Below, piece after piece: positions 1 through 8,385 of a stretch of DNA of 12,628 bases (positions are counted from its first letter, which is position 1; each line of letters starts with the position of its first letter). The stretch lies in assembly GCA_003024985.2 (NCBI GenBank), contig PXIH01S0009811.1, one strand, 5' to 3'. The stretch is from Euperipatoides rowelli (Eukaryota > Onychophora > Udeonychophora > Euonychophora > Peripatopsidae). Below the pieces are notes generated by a model. The model was not told where the DNA came from. It ran no database searches and saw nothing but the letters and a program-made list of their open reading frames with translations. A program made the translations under genes and the position numbers.

Positions 1-420
1 AAGAAAAAACTATATACAATAAAAATATATACAAAAAAAAAAAAGTTCAATAGATTTCATGTGACGCCTTGGCCCCTAAAGATTACTAATGTGTAATTTT
101 CAGATGAAAACTATTAGTCGCAACACAAAAGTCAATCTGGCTTATACAGTTCAAATCCTTCGTCATAATGTCATCATAAAAATCCAAAGAAAACTTTAAA
201 CAAATATAAATTGGCGTGACTTCCAACCATAGAATAAAGGAAATTCAGCATCATCAGAAAAGAACACAAAGAACAATAGATGAAAGGATCAAACACCAAC
301 CACAACAGTTTAACAATGGGAAACTTCCAAGTCTGCTCATTCGGGGCCTTGACTATGTTAAAATGTCCCCCCCCCCCCAGAGAAAATTGTCTGAAAGAAA
401 CACTGACAATATACTTACCA
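1..420. other. AT-rich non-coding stretch, no gene seen
   Basis: Neither strand gives a recognisable protein or RNA gene here. The stretch has A/T homopolymers near its left edge and a C12 run at 367-378. It lies 3' of the LINE remnant in the LINE's own orientation, so the left part could be undetected LINE tail or ordinary intron or flanking DNA of the DLG gene. A short plus-strand open frame at 216-470 has no protein-like character and overlaps the end of the LINE remnant, so I read it as chance. Confidence 0.6.
367..378. repeat. C12 homopolymer run
   Basis: Twelve consecutive C residues sit in an otherwise AT-rich stretch. On the minus strand this is a G12 run. Such runs are prone to length error in sequencing and can vary between individuals. 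Confidence 0.9.
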
Positions 421-1278
421 GTTTCTTGATCAACCCTACCAAAAGCTTTCTAAAAACTTTTTTGTTCTAGGATGTTCAACTCCATGATTGCATCTCTAGT
501 TCCTTTGTTGGCTCTGAACCCATATTTGTCATGACAGATTTTCCTTCATTTTACTTCTTCTTCTTCTTAGCTGCATGTGTTATGTTACTAATTGTTCTAA
601 AGTTGCTACAATCTAGACTATTACTTTCTTAGATCTGGGAATCATCATTGATCTCTTAAAATCTTCTGGAATTTCCCCTGTCATTTACAGTATATATCAC
701 TCACTAGATCTGTGATAATTTGTAGCATATCGTCATCCATCATCTTCAGAAATTCTATTGATATGTTATCAACAACACTTGCTCTTCCTGGCCTTATCTT
801 TTTCATAGCTTCCATAATTTTCTCTTTTAAAATTGGCAGTCCTTCATTGACGACTGAATATCCACATTCCTCATTTTCTCTTTTTTTATAAAGTTCCTTT
901 CCATAATGCTTCCATCCTTCCATAATCTCTTTAGTATATCGAAGTTTGCCATCTTTTTCCTTGATTCCTGTTGCTATATTTCTTCCACCTTGTTGCAATT
1001 ATTTTATCATTCTTTGTAGTCTGCATGTGTCGTGTCTTTTATCCAGCTAATTTCTTTACATTTTTCTTCATGTTATTTTTTGCATTTTTTTTCTAATTAA
1101 GGAATTTAATAATTCATATCTTTCTCTATCATTATGTCTCACCTTCCTACTTTCATCCATAAGTTTTAAAGTATCTTCAGTAATCCATGGATTTTTGCCT
1201 TTTTTATTTTGAAATCCTAATTACTCTTTTACTGTTTTATGAATTATGTCCTTAACTTTGTTCCACTTTTCATTAAGA
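421..1278 (-). mobile_element. Degenerate non-LTR retrotransposon (LINE) reverse-transcriptase remnant
   Basis: Read on the minus strand, pieces of a LINE ORF2 protein appear in the correct order but in shifting frames. First comes the endonuclease-RT linker (LNEKWNKVKDIIHKTVKE, a stop codon, then KNPWITEDTLKLMDESRK at about 1145-1199). Next is EEKCKEISWIKD (about 1040-1075). A 681-998 open piece follows with GWKHYGKELY and LPILKEKIMEAMKKIRPGRA. Then come TGEIPEDFKRSMMIPRSKK and CSNFRTISNITHAAK (about 570-685), YGFRANKGTRDAIMELNILE (about 473-535), and finally KAFGRVDQE (about 423-449). These match the RT fingers and palm as far as motif A of RTE-like and related endonuclease-RT elements; clade assignment is tentative. 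In KAFGRVDQE the motif-A aspartate expected in KAFDRV is glycine. Stops, frameshifts and a probable internal deletion near 540-575 show it is dead. The endonuclease and the RT catalytic core after motif A were not found. Confidence 0.88.
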
Positions 1279-2145
1279 TAGCCGTGCCTTATGCAACTAA
1301 CTTTTTCATTTTATTAAATCTTTGTTTTAAATAATTATTAAGCAGACGAAATTACATTTTTATTTTACCTTTTTTTTTAATATTTTAAAATCCACAATTA
1401 AGTAAGCAAGAAATAAAGTGCAAACTATAGAGTTTTTATTCTTATTATCAATAGAAAAGAAATACTGTACAAAAAGCGATTTTAATATGTCTCAGTCTCT
1501 GACAGTGCTTAATTTATTTATTTTTGAATTGGGTTTGTTATTGTCATTCAGGAACAAGATTTTTTTTTTTTCAAATTGATGATTTCTACATTTTTTCCCT
1601 TATCAATCCGATTAGCCTGAATTATCTATCTATGTCTTATTTGAAAAAAAAAAAAAAAATATTTAAAATAATAAAATGAATGAAAGGAATAACAATTAAT
1701 TAGTTTTTTATTTCCAATTGGCATCATTTATACAAACTAATAAGGGATTATTTCCACTATTTTTCTTATACAGATTAACAAGGATTACCTGTCTATGTCA
1801 AGGCTTATCTAAACGTATGATGAAATTTAATTTTCTAGCAGTACTTCTAAACATTTTTTTTTAAAAAAAAAATTAAATTCATTATTTATTTCTCCACTCT
1901 CCCCTAATCTTCAACTTTTAAATTGTTGCTATGGAAAAATAATATTTGATTTATGCGTTGGTTTCCAGGAAAATAATACACGCAGAAATTGAGAACTACT
2001 GAAATAAGTTTTACTATGAAATGAAAGACATTTTAGCTAAATCTGTATTTGTGATTAATTACAGTATATTGAAATAAGATAATAATTAAGAAAATAAAAA
2101 GTCAAAGATGATAAAACAAAGATCAACCAAAACACTAGAACTTAC
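1279..2145 (-). other. DLG intron or 3' flank left of the last visible exon
   Basis: This begins at the strong GTAAGT donor (minus strand; 2140-2145 on plus) that follows the 110-nt GK exon. It is AT-rich with long T and A runs (for example about 1561-1571, 1645-1659 and 1854-1871). I searched the minus strand for the next DLG coding block, which in the family begins EMNKR and ends with the acidic 'QGDT' and C-terminal 'WVP' segments, and found nothing. The intron therefore probably continues through the LINE remnant and past the left edge. Confidence 0.7.
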
Positions 2146-2255
2146 ATTATAGACTCCACGGACTTAGGTTTGATAAAAATAGCAATAGGATACAGTTGTG
2201 CCACCTGCAGTCGTTTAATTGCATTACCGCTAACATCTAATATACAATGTTTACC
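2146..2255 (-). CDS. dlg1: DLG-family MAGUK, GK-domain exon (last coding exon in window)
   Basis: This 110-nt internal exon encodes [20 protein letters not shown] followed by [16 protein letters not shown] and the first two bases of a Met codon (M in KSVESIM). It is the beta-strand and alpha-helix part of the guanylate-kinase-like (GK) domain. The [15 protein letters not shown] segment is diagnostic of DLG proteins (DLG1-4/PSD-95 and fly Dlg). In transcript sense a pyrimidine-rich acceptor ending TTTTAG precedes it and a consensus GTAAGT donor follows. It enters in phase 0 and leaves in phase 2, and it continues directly from the 2998-3170 exon (EVAEK then GKHCILDV). In DLG proteins the GK domain is a non-enzymatic phosphoprotein-binding module at the cell cortex or synapse. 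The remaining GK residues and the C-terminus are not in the window. Confidence 0.96.
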
Positions 2256-2997
2256 CTAAAATAAACAAAACAAATTAGTGAGAGAACTAAAGTTTAAATT
2301 ACATACTCTGGTTTCAAATTATTAGAAATATGCTTAACCAAAGCGAATATTAAAGGAATCCATTAAAGGGGTCCATTCGTAGAATTATTTTTAAAAATAG
2401 ACATGCTAGAAGAGCCACTCTCTTTGAATTATGGTCCACTAACCCTCTTATATTCCCCCATCAACCAACTCAATAAATTCAAAAACTTTAATCTTTATGA
2501 TTTATTAATTACATCGTGCCCAAGCTAGATTGGCAATAGATAGATGACCCTTTTTTTCATTTAGGCTATATTTGCATAGCACTTCCTCACACTTCACTAA
2601 CTGAGCACATGACATTCTGACATACAATTTACGTTGTCATTATCATTTTAGAATTTTTTTTTCCTAAACGAGGAAGAAAATCACAAAGTTAGATCAGTTG
2701 TTATCAGGAATGTGTAAACCATTTTTATGACTGTGCTTTGAACTTTAATTTTTTTATCGATGCCAGCTATGAATAGGATTTGTACAAAGTGCAATTCTGA
2801 GCTAAGCATGCCAGTTAGGTTAGCATTATTTAAATTTATGAAATTCTTCACAATTTCTAAGCGGCTAAGATCCAGAAGAAATAAAAATATTTTATTATAG
2901 TTTAAAAAAAATTGAAATATGCTTTTTTTCTAAAAAATATAAATACCAAAATATGCTAATCAAAAGACAAGTTGATTTGATTATAGTTTTAATTTAC
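2256..2997 (-). other. dlg1: DLG intron, 742 bp, phase 0
   Basis: The intron has a GTAAAT donor (plus-strand 2992-2997) and a TTTTAG acceptor (CT at plus-strand 2256-2257). Besides the splice sites I see only AT-rich sequence and no further coding segment on either strand. Confidence 0.9.
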
Positions 2998-3170
2998 CTT
3001 TTCTGCAACTTCTTTAACTGAAGCCACACTTGTACCGTATAAATTATCATTATATTGTCCTGCTTCAATAAACAAGTGATTTTGGATATCTCGTTCCATC
3101 TGTTCCCGCGATTCGACAAAGTGATAATCCCTACCATCAACCTCATACTCACGCTTCGGCCTCGTTGTAT
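2998..3170 (-). CDS. dlg1: DLG-family MAGUK, central GK-domain exon
   Basis: This 173-nt exon starts by completing the split His codon of CVPH and reads [40 protein letters not shown] and [17 protein letters not shown]. It holds the GMP-binding-like subdomain and its surroundings. In PSD-95-type GK domains the arginines and tyrosine of [17 protein letters not shown] line the phosphopeptide site, and they are kept here, so ligand binding is probably intact. In transcript sense it is bounded by acceptor TTATTCTTAG and donor GTAAAT, the weakest donor of the set. It enters in phase 1 and leaves in phase 0. The open frame continues upstream into the intron as MNVLFLD, but the conserved CVPH-TTRPK junction and the AG at the acceptor show that this extension is intronic. 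The sequence is nearer to arthropod Dlg than to vertebrate DLG1-4 as I recall them ([13 protein letters not shown] rather than the vertebrate form). Confidence 0.98.
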
Positions 3171-3876
3171 CTAAGAATAAAACATTCACAATTTATCAGG
3201 ATTTTGTGGTGCAAAGTTACTTATACGAAAAACTGATTTGTTTCATTATTAAATAGTACATTAAAAAAAAAAGAAAGTAAGTAAATTCTAAATAGCAAAG
3301 ATAACACACATGAATTCTTTTCATAATAGACTACATAAAAATAGAGGTTTATATTACAATTTACTCTTGCTGAAAATAGAAAAGAAATATACCATTCCCT
3401 CTATAGTCCACAGATACAATAAAGATATCTGTTGCTGAGTGAATTTTTATTGACAAATCTCAATCTGCTTCAAACTAATTTGATATGATGTCGAAAAAGT
3501 ATCTTGATTAGATAGAAATTAATTGAAAATGGATTTATAAACATCTTTATTTTTTTCCCTATTGATTTGAATTTTGTAAAAAAAAAAAAAATCCTCAAAT
3601 TAATTCTGAGCTAAAATTCAGAAGTTTAATTTCAAACACAATTTCAGTATTAAATCAGAACTTAAAAAAGTTTAATACTGTAAATTTCTAATCAAATTTA
3701 TAGATTTAGTTTCTGTTCTAATCAAGGTATAATAACAATATCAGCTTATGTGCTATCAAAATTGCCAATATGTATGAAAATTAACTTATGCTATTATCAA
3801 ATTTGCAAATATGCATAATAATTAGCATATAAACTAATGAAATTAGTTCATTTGTGGATACAGAGGATGAATACTC

Positions 3877-3980
3877 GAAAAAATAGAGAGTAGAAGGAAA
3901 AAAAAAGGAAAGGAAGTAAGAATAACAAAAGAATGGAAGAAAGAGGAAAATATAGGAAGGATATAAAAAAAAGGAGAAAG
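3877..3980. repeat. Purine-rich tract
   Basis: About 100 bases are almost entirely A and G on the plus strand (runs of GGAAA, GAAAGAGG and AAGGAGAAAG), with only scattered pyrimidines. On the transcribed minus strand of the DLG pre-mRNA it appears as a long polypyrimidine tract in mid-intron. It could be an expanded GA-type simple repeat that has decayed. No AG-bounded coding segment follows it. Confidence 0.75.
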
Positions 3981-4206
3981 ACTAATTCTTCACAATTTGA
4001 TTTCCAATTGCCTTAAATCGCTTAAAAACCCAAATCAAATATATTTGCTGATTTATCCTTCAATTTGTTAATTCTTGAACACATTTTAGTTAATAAATTT
4101 GATTTATGTAATTGTAAATGATTTAAAAAAAATGAATAGAAACATTATAATGAAAAGACAATTTTAGACAACACATCCTTTTCATGAAAAGATAATTTAT
4201 TGAAAC

Positions 4207-4226
4207 AAAACAATTAGGTGTGAAAC
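4207..4226 (+). repeat. Left arm of 20-bp perfect inverted repeat
   Basis: The sequence AAAACAATTAGGTGTGAAAC is the exact reverse complement of 5200-5219. Weaker similarity continues on the AAAA side of the arm: plus 4141-4161 resembles the reverse complement of about 5231-5250, with extra bases in the left copy. The two arms therefore look like related copies of a roughly 60-90 bp element in opposite orientation. Confidence 0.85.
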
Positions 4227-5199
4227 AATTTTTAACAAACAGAGACACCATATTGAGACTTTTCCTCCTCACCCCCCCCTCCTTTTTGTAAATATACACC
4301 AAGTTGATAATTATGCAGATCTTTCCATTGCACAAAAATTTTTAGCACCTTCATCTAATTCTATTTCAATATTTTTTAACAAAATAAAAATATTTCTCAA
4401 CTTAAATTTCAAAAGAATTAATACATACAGTATTGTAATGATGGAAAATTGTAAGTGACATCTGGTGATAGATTAAAAACTTAAAAATAAATATTATAAA
4501 ACAACCTATTTATGTTAAAATTACAGAATTTAATCATTATGTACAATTAAAAATGATTATTCACTATTTTATGACTTTGTTTTTGCCTAATTATCTAAGT
4601 TTGTAGCACCCTCACCACCTAATTTTTATTAACATCTATTTAGCATAATAAATATATATTAACAAAAATCCAGTGGAAAAGGGGCTACAAACTAAAANAA
4701 ATTAAAAAAAAAAAAGTAATTTACATTCTACTAATACACTTTATGACTTATTTCAAATAATTTTTTTTTTTCAATGTAGGCTAAATGTAACTTAAAATAT
4801 GTCGGCCAAAGTGGTAGATGTTTTTCTTTGGGCATGTGCGAGCATCTGATAAGAGATTGTATCTCATTAATTAATAAGCATATTCAGTAAAGCTCACATA
4901 ATGTTCTAATGAAAATTTTCAGATATTATGCATTGCCATAACAGTATAAAGCGTCAAATAATTGAGTCATTATATACCAGTATAGCTGAAATTAAACCAA
5001 CAACTAATAAAAAACAATTAGGAATCAAAATATCATTAACATTATTAATCTAGACAATTTTTTTAAAAGAAAATATTTGTCAACGTTGGCGGTTTGTTTC
5101 ATTGAATAAGATGTCAATTGTTTCTCATTATGTTTTTCATTTTTTATTGTAAGATGGGCATATAATTCTTGAGAAAGGATCTAAACAAAAAAAAAAGTA

Positions 5200-5219
5200 G
5201 TTTCACACCTAATTGTTTT
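5200..5219 (-). repeat. Right arm of 20-bp perfect inverted repeat
   Basis: This is the exact reverse complement of 4207-4226, with 973 bp between the arms. The arm lies about 80 bp from the GTAAGT donor at 5296-5301, inside the same intron. A decayed similarity (TTGTCTTTTTCTTATAAC, 5232-5249) follows it, as in the left copy. Confidence 0.85.
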
Positions 5220-5301
5220 TATTTAAAATGTTGTCTTTTTCTTATAACATCATATAGGCAGACACAAGTTGAAACTATTATAAACATTATATTTAACTTA
5301 C

Positions 5302-5403
5302 GGGGTACACAGCTGCCAAACTTATCAGGGAATTCAGAAATGAGGTCATCATTAATCCGGTCCTTCAGTGGCCCCAAAATTATAACGGGACGAGTATAGC
5401 GAA
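5302..5403 (-). CDS. dlg1: DLG-family MAGUK, N-terminal GK-domain exon
   Basis: This 102-nt exon completes a split Val codon and reads [20 protein letters not shown] then [13 protein letters not shown], ending with the first base of His. It is the start of the GK domain. At the place where true guanylate kinases carry the ATP-binding P-loop (GxxGxGK), it has GPLKDRIND. This is the known loss in DLG MAGUKs that makes the domain a binding module and not an enzyme. In transcript sense an acceptor ending CTTTCTACAG and a consensus GTAAGT donor bound it. It enters and leaves in phase 1, so its length is a multiple of three. It joins QQE-V upstream and CVP-H downstream without a break. A plus-strand open frame across this position is a shadow. 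Confidence 0.98.
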
Positions 5404-5854
5404 CTGTAGAAAGTAAAAAAATATATGTTAAATAAAAACAGAAAGAAAAAGGATAATATTGAAATATTTATAAAAATGGATGATAAAATTGAATAAAATA
5501 TGAACACTACTAAAATTAGATTGACTGGTCATTAATTTTATAGTTTGATATTTTACAAACAATCAACTATGAAGCTTAACTAAACTGTGGACACTGGAGA
5601 GCTGTTGTTCTCTGATATGTTGATTTTTTTAATAAGCCATGCACGGTTATGGCCAGATTATAAAATTCTTGACTATTCAAATAAGGCTAAGAAATTTAAC
5701 AAATAAAAAAAAAAAAGGTTCATGGTTAGAATGGTTGCATTCCAATTCAACAGTATGACTTTACATCTGCATTTATTATGAAATTTTATATCACAAGACT
5801 GGATTAAACATGGATGGTGAGCAGCCCAAGGTGGCCATCAGAAAGAACTAATTT

Positions 5855-5889
5855 TAGGCTATAAGTGAACTCATAGGCTATAAGTGAAC
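5855..5889 (+). repeat. Tandem direct repeat, 16-bp identity, 19-bp period
   Basis: TAGGCTATAAGTGAAC occurs at 5855-5870 and again, identically, at 5874-5889 with a 3-base spacer. It looks like a simple local duplication with no coding or RNA context. Confidence 0.9.
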
Positions 5890-6143
5890 ATGAACAATGG
5901 CAAAATATGGCAATTCATTTAATTACTAATTTTTAATTGCCCGGGATTCTGTTATCTATAGCATTTAGATTTTTTTACTGAAATTATCTCGTTTCAATGC
6001 AGGCAATTACTGTTATATTGTTCATAAAAGTATTCTTAAAATATAAATTTTAAATTAAAGAAGAATATACTGAAATTATTTAAAATAATGTGGAAAAAAG
6101 GATGAGATTGTCATTTAATAATGTTGACAAAATTGCTGAGAAA

Positions 6144-6174
6144 TATATACAGTAGATAACATATACTGTATATA
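6144..6174. repeat. Perfect inverted repeat (11-bp arms, 9-base loop)
   Basis: TATATACAGTA at 6144-6154 is followed, after 9 bases, by its exact reverse complement TACTGTATATA at 6164-6174. Both arms contain the TACAGTA/TACTGTA heptamer that recurs through the window. No T-run follows it in either orientation, and as a Pol II intron feature it is not a bacterial-type terminator. Confidence 0.85.
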
Positions 6175-7199
6175 CATTTAATTGTCCGGTGTTGCCTAGG
6201 CTTCTGCTTACCTAGGTAAAAATATGGTCTATGTTCTTTTAGGGGTTTTAAATAGTAAGTATACCAAATGTGGTGTAGATTGGTCAAACAGCTGAGAATC
6301 TTAGAGAACATACAGACATTCAATTACGTAGATTTACAAGAATAGTTCAAACATTCTTGCCCAGACATATCATCAAAATCTGATAAATATAGGATTCTTA
6401 AAAACACCATTTGTTTACAAATTCTGTAAGGTTATTTCATTGATTCATTCTATATTTAACTACAAAATTTAGTCTTCATTTAGAATGATAAATTAGTCTA
6501 AAATCACATTTGCTCTAATCCTTTTCTTGATATTTTAAAAAGTCCCAAAAACATTAGAAAATAGCTGTATACCGTACGTTTATAAATAAAAATTACACAG
6601 CTCTTCAAAGGAAGGCTTTAATAAAGAAAAAAAATATATAATTTTTCAACATAATAAAATTCACTTGTTGGGTTTAGTGAATCTTCTAAATTTGTAAATT
6701 GTATTTAAACAAAAGGACAAACCACAAATGAACTTAATCCAAATATTAACACAAAACACAATGTAACTAAGTGAAGAAAAAACATTCATACAGCAGTATA
6801 CTGTAAATACTTTAGTGAAACTTAATCCATCACTTTACTAATAATTAGCCCAGTTAGGAAAAACCAAGACAATCACTAATCCGGATTCCATAATAAATGT
6901 TGGCTACTTCTCTGTCTACCTGTAGCCTACATTGTCAACTTTGAGCAGTGGTAACAAAGAGCTCATTCAGTGATCCACATAAGTATATGATATTGCTCAT
7001 TAAGATTGTTAGCTATTGAAAAGCTATAGTTAACATTTCTGAAAAAATATCAACATCCTAATGACTAAATACTTGGGGTTATCATATTTTTGATACAATC
7101 ATATGTGCTCTAACTTATTTTTATTCAGTCTCAAATGTCATTTGTGTCCTAATAATTTTTTGATAAAGAATAGGTTTTATAAAAACATATACATCTTAC

Positions 7200-7250
7200 C
7201 TTCCTGTTGGACTACAGCCTCGTACGAAAGAACAGGCTCTTCACCACCCC
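7200..7250 (-). CDS. dlg1: DLG-family MAGUK, SH3-GK hinge exon
   Basis: This 51-nt exon completes a split Arg codon and reads GGEEPVLSYEAVVQQE, ending with the first base of Val. It is the short linker immediately before the GK domain and corresponds to the RGQEEYVLSYEPVNQQEV segment of other DLG proteins; the LSYE and QQEV cores match. The transcript-sense acceptor ends CACTAG and the donor is GTAAGA. It enters and leaves in phase 1, so exon skipping would keep the frame. Only about 17 residues are encoded, but both junctions extend into unmistakable DLG sequence (SDSETSL-R upstream, [12 protein letters not shown] downstream), which makes the call firm. Confidence 0.95.
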
Positions 7251-7261
7251 CTAGTGAGTAA

Positions 7262-7500
7262 TATAACAAACATCAAAAAGAAATTTCTGCAGAATAATAT
7301 AGAATATTTAAATAAAAAAAAATAATTAAATTTATAAAATAATTAAATACATAAAAATATTAAAATTATAAAATAAATAAATAAATAAAAGTAAAGAAAT
7401 AGCCAGGACAAAAATGATTAAAAATGAAAAAAGAAAAAAAAAATCATGAACTATAACTGGCCAAATCATAAAATTATAAAAAAATATATACTTGTAAAAA
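7262..7500. repeat. A-rich low-complexity block with AAAT repeats
   Basis: The block is dominated by A runs and AAAT/ATAA units, including an uninterrupted AAAT series at about 7371-7390. The minus-strand open frame across it reads as a run of F, I, L and Y from poly-T codons, which is a composition artefact and not a membrane protein. Confidence 0.8.
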
Positions 7501-8114
7501 AATAAGCTAATCATTAGTTGATAGATGAATAATTTCTTAATTTCTGTTTGATAAAAGTGGATCAATTGAATACAATAAAAATATTCTATGGAGAAATGAC
7601 GTAACGCTACATAGTTTCTTGATTCTCATTTAATTAAGATTTTTATCTTTGAGAAACAGAAAAAAAATAGTAGAATGGAGAAATTAAATTGATATCTTAC
7701 AATGTAAACAGGGGAAGATTATGGCCTGGCGACTAGACCATGGCTTAGATCTCGAAATTCAAGAGAGCCCGGACGGTCATTAAAGCTCATATCATTTATT
7801 GCGGAATATTTTTATCTTTAATTAAAAACTGCTTTTTATTTTTAATTATCATTACACTAATTCAAAACTCTTCACTCTCCCACACCATTGCATTTAGGCA
7901 CGTTACCCTCACCAATGTGCGGTGTTTATGCTCTACACTATTATTTCTATATTCTACTTTAATTGAAGCAGTGCTTGCCACTTGCAATTGTTGTGACATC
8001 AAACAGCATTGCCATCATTGCGAAAATAGTTACCTTGTTATTTTTCTTCCTGTTTAATGCAAACTTTAAGTTTAGCATTCCATAAATGGTGGTGGTAGAC
8101 AAAGACCTATTTCA

Positions 8115-8235
8115 AACTTATGTGAAAAATATTTTAAAACAATAAAATAAGGCTATATTAAACGATATCCTAACCTTAAGGCTACACTGACCCCATCTCC
8201 AACTTATGTGAGATTTCAAAGCAATAAAAATCTAA
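8115..8235 (+). repeat. Diverged direct duplication (about 86-bp offset)
   Basis: AACTTATGTG at 8115-8124 recurs at 8201-8210. In both copies the next 20-30 bases carry a similar order of motifs (a TTTCAAA/TTTTAAA stretch, then ACAATAAAAT versus GCAATAAAAA). AAGGCTA also occurs twice between and after the first copy. This is consistent with an old tandem duplication that has drifted. Confidence 0.5.
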
Positions 8236-8353
8236 TAGTACCGTAACAAAAATGTACATTCAACTTGCAAAAACGGTCATATTAACAAACAAATGAAATA
8301 AATTAAGCATGCTCTAAAAATCCACAGATCCTTCAATTATCAATCATTTATGT

Positions 8354-8385
8354 CTGGATTGGGGGAACCGTAAAGCGGAATCCAG
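8354..8385. repeat. Short inverted repeat (7-bp arms)
   Basis: CTGGATT (8354-8360) and its exact complement AATCCAG (8379-8385) flank 18 bases that are unusually GC-rich for this window. The arms are short enough that chance is possible. Confidence 0.5.

Larger units (their letters stand above)
3171..5301 (-). other. dlg1: DLG intron, about 2131 bp, phase 1
   Basis: The intron has a consensus GTAAGT donor at the right end (plus-strand 5296-5301) and a CTTAG acceptor at the left (3171-3172). It contains a purine-rich tract at 3877-3980, a perfect 20-bp inverted repeat (4207-4226 and 5200-5219), a C8TCC run at 4272-4282 and one ambiguous base at 4698. No coding segment was recognised; open frames at 4123-4335 (minus) and 5169-5399 (plus) are not protein-like. 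Those two frames share the peptide FTPNCF only because they cover the two arms of the inverted repeat. Confidence 0.85.
5404..7199 (-). other. dlg1: DLG intron, about 1796 bp, phase 1
   Basis: The intron runs from a GTAAGA donor (plus-strand 7194-7199) to a CTACAG acceptor (CT at 5404-5405). I see a 19-bp-period direct repeat at 5855-5889, an 11-bp-arm hairpin at 6144-6174, two CCTAGG palindromes near 6196 and 6213, and AT-rich filler. No exon or RNA gene was recognised; the 6111-6323 minus frame is not protein-like. Confidence 0.85.

Noticed and set aside
216-470. 84-codon plus-strand open frame
   Set aside because: Low-complexity, not protein-like, and it overlaps the minus-strand LINE remnant at its end.
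3171-3189. Possible Met start (MNVLFLD) upstream of the 173-nt GK exon
   Set aside because: The exon boundary is set by the AG acceptor and by the conserved CVPH-TTRPK join to the previous exon; the Met-containing extension is intron read-through.
4123-4335. 70-codon minus-strand frame sharing FTPNCF with a plus-strand frame at 5169-5399
   Set aside because: The shared peptide comes from the two arms of the 20-bp inverted repeat; neither frame has wider protein character, and the second lies opposite a real DLG exon.
5718-5752. tRNA-like GGTTCATGG...GGTTGCATTCC string
   Set aside because: No cloverleaf with paired acceptor and anticodon stems can be drawn; the resemblance to A/B boxes is superficial.
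5829-5842. CTCF-like CCCAAGGTGGCCA
   Set aside because: Only the AGGTGGC core fits and the preceding bases do not match the consensus, so a chance match is likely.
7332-7565. Apparent hydrophobic 77-residue protein on the minus strand
   Set aside because: The F/I/L/Y content comes from poly-T and AAAT repeats; there is no start context or similarity.
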